DNA of 64,000 nt from Aquabacter sp. L1I39 (lineage in GTDB: Bacteria > Pseudomonadota > Alphaproteobacteria > Rhizobiales > Xanthobacteraceae), in the NCBI RefSeq assembly GCF_017742835.1, contig NZ_CP072392.1, forward strand, positions 3,743,695 to 3,807,694. The letters are read 5' to 3'. The notes under the pieces were generated by a model. The model ran no database searches. It saw only the letters and a program-made list of their open reading frames with translations, and was not told the origin of the DNA. Made by a program: the position numbers and the translations under genes. Positions 55,018-63,286 of this stretch are shown piece after piece. The stretch's first letter is position 1, and each line of letters opens with the position of its first letter.

Positions 55018-56172
55018 ATGCCTTTCCTACTTATTCTTGGCCTTGCGGGCTTTTCCAGCGCCGTCTCCATGCGGGCCATGGACCCCATGCTGACGCTGGT
55101 GGCGGCCGACCTGCAGGTGACGCTGCAACGCGCCGCCTTGCTGGCGACAGCCTTCACCTTGCCTTATGCGGCGACCCAATTGGTGTTCGGTCCGGCGGGA
55201 GACGCCTTCGGACGGGTGCGCCTCATCCGCGTCACGCTCGCCATGCTGACGCTCTCTTTGATGCTGTGTGCGCTCGCGCCCTCTCATGACGTGCTTCTTG
55301 TCGGGCGCATCGTGGCCGGCGGCTGGGCCGGGGGCGTTATTCCCGTTGCGCTAGCAACGGTGGGCGACCGGGTGAGCTATGCTGAGCGCCCCATCGCCCT
55401 CGGACGGCTGCTGTCAGCCATCGTGCTTGGCCAGCTCTCCGGGGCCGTGGTTTCCGGCATGATCGCCAGCGCATTCGGTTGGCGCGCGGTGTTCTGGGCC
55501 TGCGCCGGCGTCACGGGTACGGCGGCGCTCGGGGCAACGCTCTTTCTCACCGAGGCAAAGGCCCGGGAGACGCTCTCCTTTGGCAGGGCGCTGAAGGGCT
55601 ACCTCGTGGTCTTCTCCAATCCCCTGTCCATCCGCCTGTTCGCGGTGGCGGCCATCGAGGGCGGGCTCATCTTCGGCTGTTTCCCTTTCGTCGCCGCCCA
55701 TCTCGTCGCGTACGAACTTGGTCACGCGGTGGAAGCGGGCTTCGCCATCGGCGCCTTCGGGCTTGGCGGCGTGCTCTATACCCTGGTGGTGCGGGTGCTG
55801 GTGAACCGGCTCGGCCTGTCCGGCATGGCGGGCATCGGGGCGGTGGTGGCGGGGTTGTGCCTCATGGGGGCGGTGCTGGTGCCGACCCTGCCGCTGGTGA
55901 TCGCCGTCTTCCTGCTGCTGGGCTTCGGCTTCTACATGCTGCACAACACCATCCAGATCATGGCGACCGAGCTGGTGCCCACGGCGCGTGGGGCGGGGGT
56001 GGCGCTTTATGCCACCTGCTTCTTTGCCGGGCAGGCCACGGGCGCCTTCATTGCCGCGCAGGTGGTCGGCATCCTGGGGTCCGTGGGGCTTTTCATCGCC
56101 GCTGGCGTCGGCCTTATTCTTCTGGCGTGGCCTGCTTCCCGCCTGCCGTTGCGGGTGCGCGCCACGCCGTAA
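55018..56172 (+). CDS. MFS transporter (AraJ/CynX-like, 12 helices)
   Basis: 384 aa with about 12 membrane helices. MFS motif A-like GPAGDAFGRVRLIRV, VGRIVAGGWAGGVIPVAL and GFGFYMLHNTIQIMATEL. An efflux carrier of unknown substrate. Start at ATG 55018 avoids a hydrophilic extension. Divergent from the helicase gene across 272 bp. Confidence 0.88.
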   Translation: MPFLLILGLAGFSSAVSMRAMDPMLTLVAADLQVTLQRAALLATAFTLPYAATQLVFGPAGDAFGRVRLIRVTLAMLTLSLMLCALAPSHDVLLVGRIVAGGWAGGVIPVALATVGDRVSYAERPIALGRLLSAIVLGQLSGAVVSGMIASAFGWRAVFWACAGVTGTAALGATLFLTEAKARETLSFGRALKGYLVVFSNPLSIRLFAVAAIEGGLIFGCFPFVAAHLVAYELGHAVEAGFAIGAFGLGGVLYTLVVRVLVNRLGLSGMAGIGAVVAGLCLMGAVLVPTLPLVIAVFLLLGFGFYMLHNTIQIMATELVPTARGAGVALYATCFFAGQATGAFIAAQVVGILGSVGLFIAAGVGLILLAWPASRLPLRVRATP

Positions 56173-56198
56173 AGGGCGGAGCGCCGAACTTGCGGCGC

Positions 56199-58238
56199 TC
56201 AGATGTCCAGCAATTCCTCGCCGGCAAAGGCGGCATGCTCGGAGATGAAGGCAAAGCGCGCCTCCGGCTTGTTGCCCATCAGGCGCTCCACCAGGTCGGC
56301 GGTGGCGGCGGCGGCGGCTTCCTCGATATTCACCTGGAGCAGCGTGCGGGTGCGCGGGTCCATGGTGGTTTCCTTCAACTGCGCCGGCATCATCTCGCCG
56401 AGGCCCTTGAAGCGACCGATCTCCACCTTGCCGCGACTGGAGAATTCCTTCTTCAGCAACAGGTCCTTGTGGGCATCGTCGCGGGCATAGAGGGTCTTGG
56501 CGCCCTGCGTGATGCGGTAGAGCGGCGGCACTGCCAGGAAAAGATGGCCCTGCTCAATGAGCTTGGGGATCTGGCGGAAGAAGAAGGTCACCAGGAGCGA
56601 AGCGATGTGGGCACCGTCCACGTCCGCGTCGGTCATGATGATGACCTTCTCGTAGCGCAGGTCCGCCTCGCGATAATGGGAAAGGGTGCCGCAGCCCAGC
56701 GCCTGGAGCAGGTCCGCCAATTGCTGGTTCTGGGCCAGCTTGTCGCGGCCCGCGCTCGCCACGTTCAGGATCTTTCCGCGCAAGGGCAGCACCGCCTGGG
56801 TGCGGCGATCGCGGGCCTGCTTGGCGGATCCGCCGGCCGAGTCGCCCTCCACGATGAAGAGCTCGGAGCCCGCCGCCTCGGTATTTGAGCAATCCGCCAG
56901 CTTGCCCGGCAGGCGCAGCTTGCGCACGGCGGTCTTGCGGGAGATCTCCTTCTCTTGCTTGCGCCGCAGCCGCTCCTCGCCGCGCTCGATCACATGGTCG
57001 AGGAGGCGGGTCGCCTGCACGGGATTGGCGGCGAGCCAGTGATCAAAGGGATCGCGCACAGCCTGATCGACAATGCGCGCGGCTTCGGCGGTGGCGAGGC
57101 GGTCCTTGGTCTGGCCCTGGAATTCGGGCTCGCGCACAAAGACCGAGAGCATGGCGGCGCAGCCCGAAATCACGTCGTCGGCGATCAGGATGGCGGCACG
57201 CTTGCCCTGGCCGGTGCGCTCGGCATGGTCTTTCAGGCCCTTCAGAAGCGTGACCTTGAGGCCGTTCTCATGGGTGCCGCCATCGGGCGTGGGAATGGTG
57301 TTGCAGTAGGATGAAAAGCCGCCATCGCCATCGGCGACCCAGGCCACCGCCCATTCCACCGCGCCATGGCCCCCGGTCTTCTGGGTCCGGCCGGAGAAGA
57401 TGTCGGAATGAACCAACGTCTGGCCTTCGAGATCCCCCGCCAGATAGTCCCGAAGCCCGCCGGGAAAGCGGAAGCTGGTCTTGTCCGGCACGCCGGTGAC
57501 GCCGACCAGCAGCGCGGGATCGCAGGACCAGCGGATTTCAACGCCGCCGAACAGATAGGCCTTGGAGCGGGCCATGCGGAATACGCGGGCCGGCTCGAAG
57601 GTGGCGCCGGCGCCGAAAATCTCCGGGTCGGGATGGAATTTTACCCGCGTGCCGCGCCGGTTGGGGGCGCGGCCCACTTCCTTCAAGGGTCCCTGCGGCA
57701 GGCCGCGCGAGAAGGTCTGGCGATAGAGCACCTGATTGCGGGCCACCTCCACTTCCAGGAGGTCGGACAGGGCGTTCACCACCGAGACGCCCACGCCATG
57801 GAGGCCGCCGGACGTCTCATAGACCTTGCTGTCGAACTTTCCGCCCGCATGGAGCGTGGTCATGATGACTTCGACGGTGGATTTCTTGGGGAACTTGGGG
57901 TGCGGCTCCACGGGGATGCCGCGGCCATTGTCGGAGACGGTCAGCGTTCCGTCGGCAGACAACTGCACCTCGATGAAGGTGGCGTGCCCGGCTACCGCCT
58001 CGTCCATGGAATTGTCGATCACCTCGGCGAAGAGGTGGTGCAGCGCCTTGGCATCGGTGCCGCCAATATACATGCCGGGCCGGCGCCGGACCGGCTCCAG
58101 TCCTTCCAGCACCTCGATATGGGCGGCGGTATAGTCGCTCGCCATGGCCGGGACCACGGTGGTCTTGGCGCGGCCGGAGGCGGGCGCCTTGGGGGCACCG
58201 GCAGGAGGAGGGGCGAAGAGATCGTCGCTGTCGGACAT
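56199..58238 (-). CDS. parE: DNA topoisomerase IV subunit B
   Basis: 679 aa. GHKL ATPase motifs: EVIDNSMDEAVAGHA, VSDNGRGIPVE, SGGLHGVGVSVVNALS; TOPRIM EGDSAGGSAKQARDR and IMTDADVDGAHI; C-terminal GEMMPAQLKETTMDP and NKPEARFAFISEHA. Length and these blocks fit ParE rather than GyrB (about 800 aa). Partner ParC is not in the window. Converges on the MFS gene and is divergent from argC. Confidence 0.95.
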   Translation of the reverse strand: MSDSDDLFAPPPAGAPKAPASGRAKTTVVPAMASDYTAAHIEVLEGLEPVRRRPGMYIGGTDAKALHHLFAEVIDNSMDEAVAGHATFIEVQLSADGTLTVSDNGRGIPVEPHPKFPKKSTVEVIMTTLHAGGKFDSKVYETSGGLHGVGVSVVNALSDLLEVEVARNQVLYRQTFSRGLPQGPLKEVGRAPNRRGTRVKFHPDPEIFGAGATFEPARVFRMARSKAYLFGGVEIRWSCDPALLVGVTGVPDKTSFRFPGGLRDYLAGDLEGQTLVHSDIFSGRTQKTGGHGAVEWAVAWVADGDGGFSSYCNTIPTPDGGTHENGLKVTLLKGLKDHAERTGQGKRAAILIADDVISGCAAMLSVFVREPEFQGQTKDRLATAEAARIVDQAVRDPFDHWLAANPVQATRLLDHVIERGEERLRRKQEKEISRKTAVRKLRLPGKLADCSNTEAAGSELFIVEGDSAGGSAKQARDRRTQAVLPLRGKILNVASAGRDKLAQNQQLADLLQALGCGTLSHYREADLRYEKVIIMTDADVDGAHIASLLVTFFFRQIPKLIEQGHLFLAVPPLYRITQGAKTLYARDDAHKDLLLKKEFSSRGKVEIGRFKGLGEMMPAQLKETTMDPRTRTLLQVNIEEAAAAATADLVERLMGNKPEARFAFISEHAAFAGEELLDI

Positions 58239-58472
58239 GGCACTCTTTAGGTCAGGCGAATCGCCGCGTCCATCATGAACCAGACGCGCCACAGGCGGAA
58301 CAGACCGGAAACGGACCGGCCATCTTCTCCTGTCTTTCGCCCGTAACGGCTTCGGTGTACAGACCTTCCCCGCATTCCTTCTGGCGCAAGCGTGATGCCG
58401 CGCCGGCCAAGGATGCGGTGCCGGGAGGGGAAACCCTTCCCGCAGCACACCTTTTCTCGACGGGAGAAGATC

Positions 58473-59528
58473 ATGTCGGACGCTGGCAAGGCAAGGATCG
58501 CGGTACTGGGCGCCTCGGGCTATACGGGCTCCGAGCTGGTCCGACTGCTGCTGCGCCATCCCCGCGTCGAGATCGTCGCCCTGACGGCGGATCGGAAGGC
58601 CGGCCAGTCCATGGCCGATGTCTTCCCGCAATTCGCGCCTTTCGCCCTGCCCAAGCTCATCACCATCGACGAGGTGGATTTCACCGCCGTCGACCTGGTC
58701 TTCTGCGCGCTGCCGCACGCCACCACGCAAGAAGTCATCAAGAAGGTGTTCGAGAAGGCCCCGGCCGTGAAGGTGGTGGACCTGTCCGCCGACTTCCGGC
58801 TCCAGGACCCGGGCATGTACGAGAAGTGGTATGGCCACCCCCATTCCGCCCTCGACCTCCAGAAGGAGGCCGTGTTCGGCCTCGTGGAAATCTATCGGGA
58901 CGAGATCCGCAAGGCGCGGCTGGTGGCCAATCCCGGCTGCCACACCACCACGGCCATCCTGCCGGCGGTGCCGCTGCTGGAGGCCTCCGCCATCGATCCC
59001 GACACCATCGTGATCGACAGCAAGACCGGCATGTCCGGCGCCGGGCGCTCGGCCAAGGAGAACATGTTGTTCTCCGAGGTGTCCGAGGGCATCCACGCCT
59101 ATTCGGTGGGCGCGCACCGTCATATGGGCGAGCTGGACCAGGAATATTCCAAGGCCGCCGGCCGCCCCGTGGCGCCCATGTTCGTGCCGCATCTGGTGCC
59201 CATGAACCGGGGCATCTATGCCACGCTCTATGTGCGCACCACCGGCGCCAAGCCCGCCGACCTGCATGCTCTGCTGGCCGACTATTACAAGGGCGAGCCC
59301 TTCGTCCATGTGCTCCCCTTCGGCCAGGTGCCCCAGTCGCGCCATGTGCGCGGCTCCAACATGGCCTTCCTCGGCGTGGTGGCGGACCGGGCCAATGGCC
59401 GCGCGGTGGTGCTCTCCACCACCGACAATCTGGTGAAGGGCGCCTCCGGCCAGGCGGTTCAGAACATGAACCTCGTGCTCGGCTATCCCGAGACCCTGGG
59501 CCTGGAACAGATCGCCCTCATGCCGTAA
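58473..59528 (+). CDS. argC: N-acetyl-gamma-glutamyl-phosphate reductase
   Basis: 351 aa. Third step of arginine synthesis, NADPH-dependent. AVLGASGYTGSELVRLL (Rossmann), VDLSADFRL, catalytic Cys in VANPGCHTTTAILP and GAHRHMGELDQE. Start at ATG 58473 with GACGGGAGAAG upstream. Single gene here; other arg genes not adjacent. Confidence 0.96.
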   Translation: MSDAGKARIAVLGASGYTGSELVRLLLRHPRVEIVALTADRKAGQSMADVFPQFAPFALPKLITIDEVDFTAVDLVFCALPHATTQEVIKKVFEKAPAVKVVDLSADFRLQDPGMYEKWYGHPHSALDLQKEAVFGLVEIYRDEIRKARLVANPGCHTTTAILPAVPLLEASAIDPDTIVIDSKTGMSGAGRSAKENMLFSEVSEGIHAYSVGAHRHMGELDQEYSKAAGRPVAPMFVPHLVPMNRGIYATLYVRTTGAKPADLHALLADYYKGEPFVHVLPFGQVPQSRHVRGSNMAFLGVVADRANGRAVVLSTTDNLVKGASGQAVQNMNLVLGYPETLGLEQIALMP

Positions 59529-59579
59529 CCGGGCGGGCCTTCGGGACCGTCCTCTGAAAATTGACCGCCTGCGCCCTGT

Positions 59580-59645
59580 CTTCAGTTCCACTTAAGGTTC
59601 AATGTGTGGCTAAGGGTCATCATTGCTTCTGAAATGGAACTGAAG
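59580..59645. promoter_or_regulatory. 11-bp inverted repeat in the LysR leader
   Basis: CTTCAGTTCCA (59580-59590) and its exact complement TGGAACTGAAG (59635-59645) flank 44 bp directly before the LysR start. The arm next to the ATG would cover the ribosome site, so it may be an operator or an RNA stem for autoregulation. Confidence 0.45.
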
Positions 59646-59647
59646 GC

Positions 59648-60559
59648 ATGGAGCGTTTGGAGTGCGACCGCATGTTTGTGGCGGTCCTTGATGCGGGCAG
59701 CTTTGCCGGCGGCGCGCGGCGGCTGGGCACCAGCAGCGGGCAGGCCTCGAAGCTGGTGTCGAAGCTTGAGGCGGATCTCAACGTCCAACTGATCAAGCGC
59801 ACCACCCGCGCCTTGTCGCCCACCGAGGTGGGACAGGCCTATTATGAGCGCATCAAGGCCCTGCTGGAGGAGTTCGACGCGCTGGATGCCTCGGTGCGGC
59901 AGGCGTCAGGGACGCCTTCGGGCCGGCTGCGCATCACGGCGCCCATGTCGTTCGGCACCATTCAGCTGGCCCCCGCGCTCCTGGATTTCGCTCACGCCTT
60001 TCCCGCCATCCAACTGGACGTGTCCTTCTCGGATCGTGTGGTGAACCTGGTGGATGAGGGCTTCGACGCCGCCATCCGCATCGGCTCGCCGGGTGACAGC
60101 AGCCTCATTGCCCGCAAGCTCTGCGATGCCCGCGTGGTGATGGTGGCTGCGCCTGCCTATCTGGAGACCCATGGCGCGCCGGAGGAGCCGCAGCACTTGT
60201 CGGGGCATGAATGCCTCATCGATACCAATTTCGCCGAACCGATGACCTGGGTTTTCAAGGGACGGGACGGCGCCGCGCTGCCGGTGCCCGTGTCCGGACG
60301 GCTGCGTTTTTCCAATGGCGAGGCGTGCCTTGCCGCAGCGGAGGCGGGGTTCGGCATCGCCAACATGCCGAGCTTCATTGCCGGCCGCAGTCTCAAGGCG
60401 GGACGGGTGGTACGGCTCATGGCGCCTTATGAGCGCGATCCCCATGGCCTCTATGCGCTCTATCCGCCGGGCCGGCACCTGGCCCTCAAGGTGCGGGTGC
60501 TGGTGGATTTCCTGGCCAATTGCTTCCGTGGAAAACCCGTCTGGGACCAGGGCTGGTAA
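59648..60559 (+). CDS. LysR family transcriptional regulator
   Basis: 303 aa. HTH at the N-terminus (MFVAVLDAGSFAGGARRLG, SSGQASKLVSKLE) and substrate domain (RITAPMSFGTIQLAPAL, AAEAGFGIANMPSFI). Located 186 bp before the DoxX/VOC/GST genes on the same strand and likely to control them; the divergent partner normally seen with LysR genes is absent (argC lies upstream in the same direction). Confidence 0.9.
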   Translation: MERLECDRMFVAVLDAGSFAGGARRLGTSSGQASKLVSKLEADLNVQLIKRTTRALSPTEVGQAYYERIKALLEEFDALDASVRQASGTPSGRLRITAPMSFGTIQLAPALLDFAHAFPAIQLDVSFSDRVVNLVDEGFDAAIRIGSPGDSSLIARKLCDARVVMVAAPAYLETHGAPEEPQHLSGHECLIDTNFAEPMTWVFKGRDGAALPVPVSGRLRFSNGEACLAAAEAGFGIANMPSFIAGRSLKAGRVVRLMAPYERDPHGLYALYPPGRHLALKVRVLVDFLANCFRGKPVWDQGW

Positions 60560-60745
60560 GCCGGCAAAGGCAGCGGAGAGCTAAAATCCCTTGCAGATGA
60601 ACGGGCCGCGCCGGAAAGCGTGCGGGCGGGGAGATGCAGGCATTCCTTCCAAACGGGAAGGAAACCCTCCCGGTCCGCCCGGATAATCATCGCGCCCCAA
60701 GCGGAGCATGCTTCGGTCATCCTTTCCTCTCCTCAGGATCGACCG

Positions 60746-61162
60746 ATGACCGATATGCGCACCGCCCCCTATGCCGCCCTGCTGCTGCGGCTTGTGCTGG
60801 GCGTACTTTTCCTCGCCCATGCAGGCTTGAAGATTTTCGTCTTCACCCCCGCGGGCACCGCCGGTTTCTTCGGCTCACTGGGCCTGCCGGGCTGGCTGGC
60901 CTATGTCACCATCGTCTGGGAAGTGGTGGGCGGCGTTGCGCTCATCCTCGGCCTCTGGCCGCGCCTGGTGGCCATCGCGATGATCCCGATCCTGCTCGGC
61001 GCCCTCTTTACCGTGCACATTCATGCCGGCTTCTTCTTCAACAATCCCAAGGGCGGCTGGGAGTTCCTCGCGCTCTGGATCGCCGGCCTCGTTTCCCTCG
61101 CGCTCCTCGGCGATGGCGCCCTGGCGCTGAAGCCCACCCCCATCGGTTCGCGCGCCCGCTGA
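60746..61162 (+). CDS. DoxX family membrane protein
   Basis: 138 aa with four membrane helices. DoxX block RLVLGVLFLAHAGLKIF, SLGLPGWLAYVTIVWE and GGWEFLALWIAGL. Homologues such as CatD/MhqP of Bacillus are encoded with ring-cleaving dioxygenases in quinone-stress regulons. It probably works with the next two genes. Confidence 0.88.
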   Translation: MTDMRTAPYAALLLRLVLGVLFLAHAGLKIFVFTPAGTAGFFGSLGLPGWLAYVTIVWEVVGGVALILGLWPRLVAIAMIPILLGALFTVHIHAGFFFNNPKGGWEFLALWIAGLVSLALLGDGALALKPTPIGSRAR

Positions 61163-61202
61163 ACCGATACCACTCCTCCCGCGCCGTCCGGCCAGCCATG
61201 CC

Positions 61203-61303
61203 AGAGCATTTCCGAGAAGTGGGCACCGGTTCGCGTGAAGGAAATGCGTTAAACCAAAGAGATAGATCGCGTCAGTGTATCCATGAAACGCTGAAGCGAT
61301 CTA
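61203..61303. repeat. Dispersed Hyphomicrobiales intergenic repeat element
   Basis: A 101-bp block with two stems: GCATTTCC/GGAAATGC (61206-61213, 61240-61247) around ACCGGTTCGCG, and AGATCGC/GCGATCT (61264-61270, 61296-61302) with partly paired inner arms. From memory it resembles a repeat found between many genes of Bradyrhizobium and Methylobacterium. One copy here, between the DoxX and VOC genes. Confidence 0.6.
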
Positions 61304-61380
61304 GGCTCGCGCCGGACGGTCGGGACAGGCCGGAGCTGTCACGCCCCCGTTGGATCGGCGCCGGACCGGAGGACATGTCC

Positions 61381-62217
61381 ATGACCGCTTCCCTTCTCAT
61401 GCCGCCGACCATTGCCATGGGCCGCGTCATCCTCACCGTGAACGATCTCGACCGTGTCGCCGGCTTCTACCGGGGCGTGCTCGGGTTCGAGACGCTGCGT
61501 TCGGATGGCGCGGGAGCGGAGCTGGGGGCCGGGTCCGACGTCCTCCTCGAACTGCGTCGGGACCCCGCCGCCCGCCGCGCCTCACCCCGCGAGGCTGGGC
61601 TTTTCCACACCGCCTTCCTCCTGCCGCAGCGTGCCGATCTTGCCCGCTGGGTGCGGCATGCGGCGGACATCCGCGCGCCGGTGGTGGGGGCCTCCGACCA
61701 TCTGGTCAGCGAGGCCATCTATCTCTCCGATCCCGAAGGCAACGGGGTGGAAATCTATGTCGACCGCCCCCGGGACCACTGGACCTGGGACGGCGATACC
61801 GTGCGTATGGCCACCGAGCCGCTGGACCTCGAAAACCTCGTGGCCGCCGGCTCCGGGCCGTGGACCGGGGCGCCGGAGGGCACCAAGGTCGGCCATGTGC
61901 ACCTCAAGGTGGGCGCCTTGCCGCCGGCGGAGGACTTCTATGCGCGCCTCCTCGGCTTCGACATCACCTGCCACTATCCGGGGGGAACCTTCTATGCCCT
62001 CAATGGGTATCATCACCACCTGGCCACCAATGTGTGGAACAGCCGGGGCGCCGGCGTGCGGAGCTTTCCCTCCACAGGGTTGGCCGGCTTTGAAATTCGG
62101 CTCGACCCCAGCCGCCACGCGGCGTTGGCCCGGCGGGCAGGTCGCGAGGCCGCTGACGTAGTGGAACTGACCGATCCGTGGGGCACTTCGGTGCAGCTCG
62201 CTGTGGCGCACGCCTGA
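61381..62217 (+). CDS. VOC family protein, CatE/MhqO-like ring-cleaving dioxygenase
   Basis: 278 aa, two glyoxalase/bleomycin-type (VOC) domains. First: GRVILTVNDLDRVAGFYRGV, FHTAFLLP, SDPEGNGVEIYVDR; second: GHVHLKVGALPPAEDFYARL, NGYHHHLATNVWN, TDPWGTSVQLA. The arrangement matches CatE-type extradiol dioxygenases for catechol or hydroquinones; the last strand has Gln where a Glu metal ligand is often found, so activity needs care. Start ATG 61381 has GGAGG at proper distance. Confidence 0.85.
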   Translation: MTASLLMPPTIAMGRVILTVNDLDRVAGFYRGVLGFETLRSDGAGAELGAGSDVLLELRRDPAARRASPREAGLFHTAFLLPQRADLARWVRHAADIRAPVVGASDHLVSEAIYLSDPEGNGVEIYVDRPRDHWTWDGDTVRMATEPLDLENLVAAGSGPWTGAPEGTKVGHVHLKVGALPPAEDFYARLLGFDITCHYPGGTFYALNGYHHHLATNVWNSRGAGVRSFPSTGLAGFEIRLDPSRHAALARRAGREAADVVELTDPWGTSVQLAVAHA

Positions 62218-62248
62218 CGCACGCCGCGTTTGAGAAAGGGAAGCGTTG

Positions 62249-63214
62249 ATGCTGGTGGACGGCAAGTGGACCAAGGACTGGCAGCCGGTTCAGGGCACCG
62301 ATGAGAAGGGCGGCTTCGTCCGCCAGGTGTCCGGCTTCCGCCATTTTGTGACGCCCGACGGCGCGCCCGGACCAACGGGGGAGGGCGGCTTCCCGGCCGA
62401 AGCGGGGCGCTACCACCTCTATGTGGGCTATATCTGCCCCTGGGCCTCGCGCACCCTCATGGCGCGCAAGCTGAAGGGGCTGGAGGAGGTCATCTCCGCC
62501 TCGGTGGTGGAGCCGGCGCTGACCGACCAGGGCTGGCGCTTTGGTGATTATCCCGGCGCCGACCGGGACGCGCTGAACGGCGCCACCTATGTGCACGAGC
62601 TCTATAGCCGGGCGGACCCTCACTATACCGGACGCGCCACCATTCCCGTCCTTTGGGATAAGGAGCGCGGCACAATCGTGAACAATGAATCGGCGGACAT
62701 CGTCCGGATGCTGAATTCCGGCTTCGGCGACTTGGCTCGCTCCGACCTGGATCTTTATCCGGAAGACCTTCGCGGCGAGATCGATGTCCTGAACGACGCC
62801 ATCTATCCGGCGCTCAACAATGGCGTTTATCGCGCGGGCTTCGCCACCACCCAGGGCGCCTATGAGGAGGCCTTCTGGGACGTGTTCGGCATGCTGGATC
62901 GGCTGGAAGAGCGTCTGTCGGGATCGGGACCGTATCTGTTCGGGGACCGGCTGACCGAAAGCGACATCCGCCTCTTCGTCACGCTGGTGCGCTTCGACGC
63001 GGCCTATCACGGGCTCTTCAAATGCAACCTGAGGCGCCTCGCCGATTACCCGGCCCTGTCCGCGTATCTGATGACCATGCTGGCCGTGCCGGGCGTGCGG
63101 GAGACGGTCAATATCGACCACATCAAGCGCGGCTATTATTCCATCAAGGCGCTGAATCCGGCCGGCGTGGTGCCGGTGGGGCCAGATCTTCCCGGACTGG
63201 ATCCGGTCGGCTGA
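62249..63214 (+). CDS. Glutathionyl-hydroquinone reductase (YqjG/Xi-class GST family)
   Basis: 321 aa. The Cys-Pro-Trp-Ala motif in YHLYVGYICPWASRTL is the signature of Xi-class glutathione transferases, which remove glutathione from glutathionyl-hydroquinones. Further blocks: TIPVLWDKERGTIVNNESADI and YLFGDRLTESDIRLFVTLVRFD. Start at ATG 62249 with AAAGGGA upstream. With DoxX and a VOC dioxygenase it suggests quinone detoxification. Confidence 0.92.
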   Translation: MLVDGKWTKDWQPVQGTDEKGGFVRQVSGFRHFVTPDGAPGPTGEGGFPAEAGRYHLYVGYICPWASRTLMARKLKGLEEVISASVVEPALTDQGWRFGDYPGADRDALNGATYVHELYSRADPHYTGRATIPVLWDKERGTIVNNESADIVRMLNSGFGDLARSDLDLYPEDLRGEIDVLNDAIYPALNNGVYRAGFATTQGAYEEAFWDVFGMLDRLEERLSGSGPYLFGDRLTESDIRLFVTLVRFDAAYHGLFKCNLRRLADYPALSAYLMTMLAVPGVRETVNIDHIKRGYYSIKALNPAGVVPVGPDLPGLDPVG

Positions 63215-63234
63215 GGCCTGGTTCTGCGAAGCAA

Positions 63235-63267
63235 AGCGCCCGGGCCGTGACCCGGGCGCTCGCGTTT
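63235..63267. terminator. Hairpin terminator between the GST and MHS genes
   Basis: AGCGCCCGGG/CCCGGGCGCT stem with a 6-nt loop, followed by CGCGTTT, between convergent genes. Confidence 0.7.
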
Positions 63268-63286
63268 CTGGATGCCGGAATGCGGA

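Noticed and set aside
56199-58238. gyrB rather than parE
   Set aside because: 679 residues is too short for alphaproteobacterial GyrB, and the C-terminal blocks match ParE.
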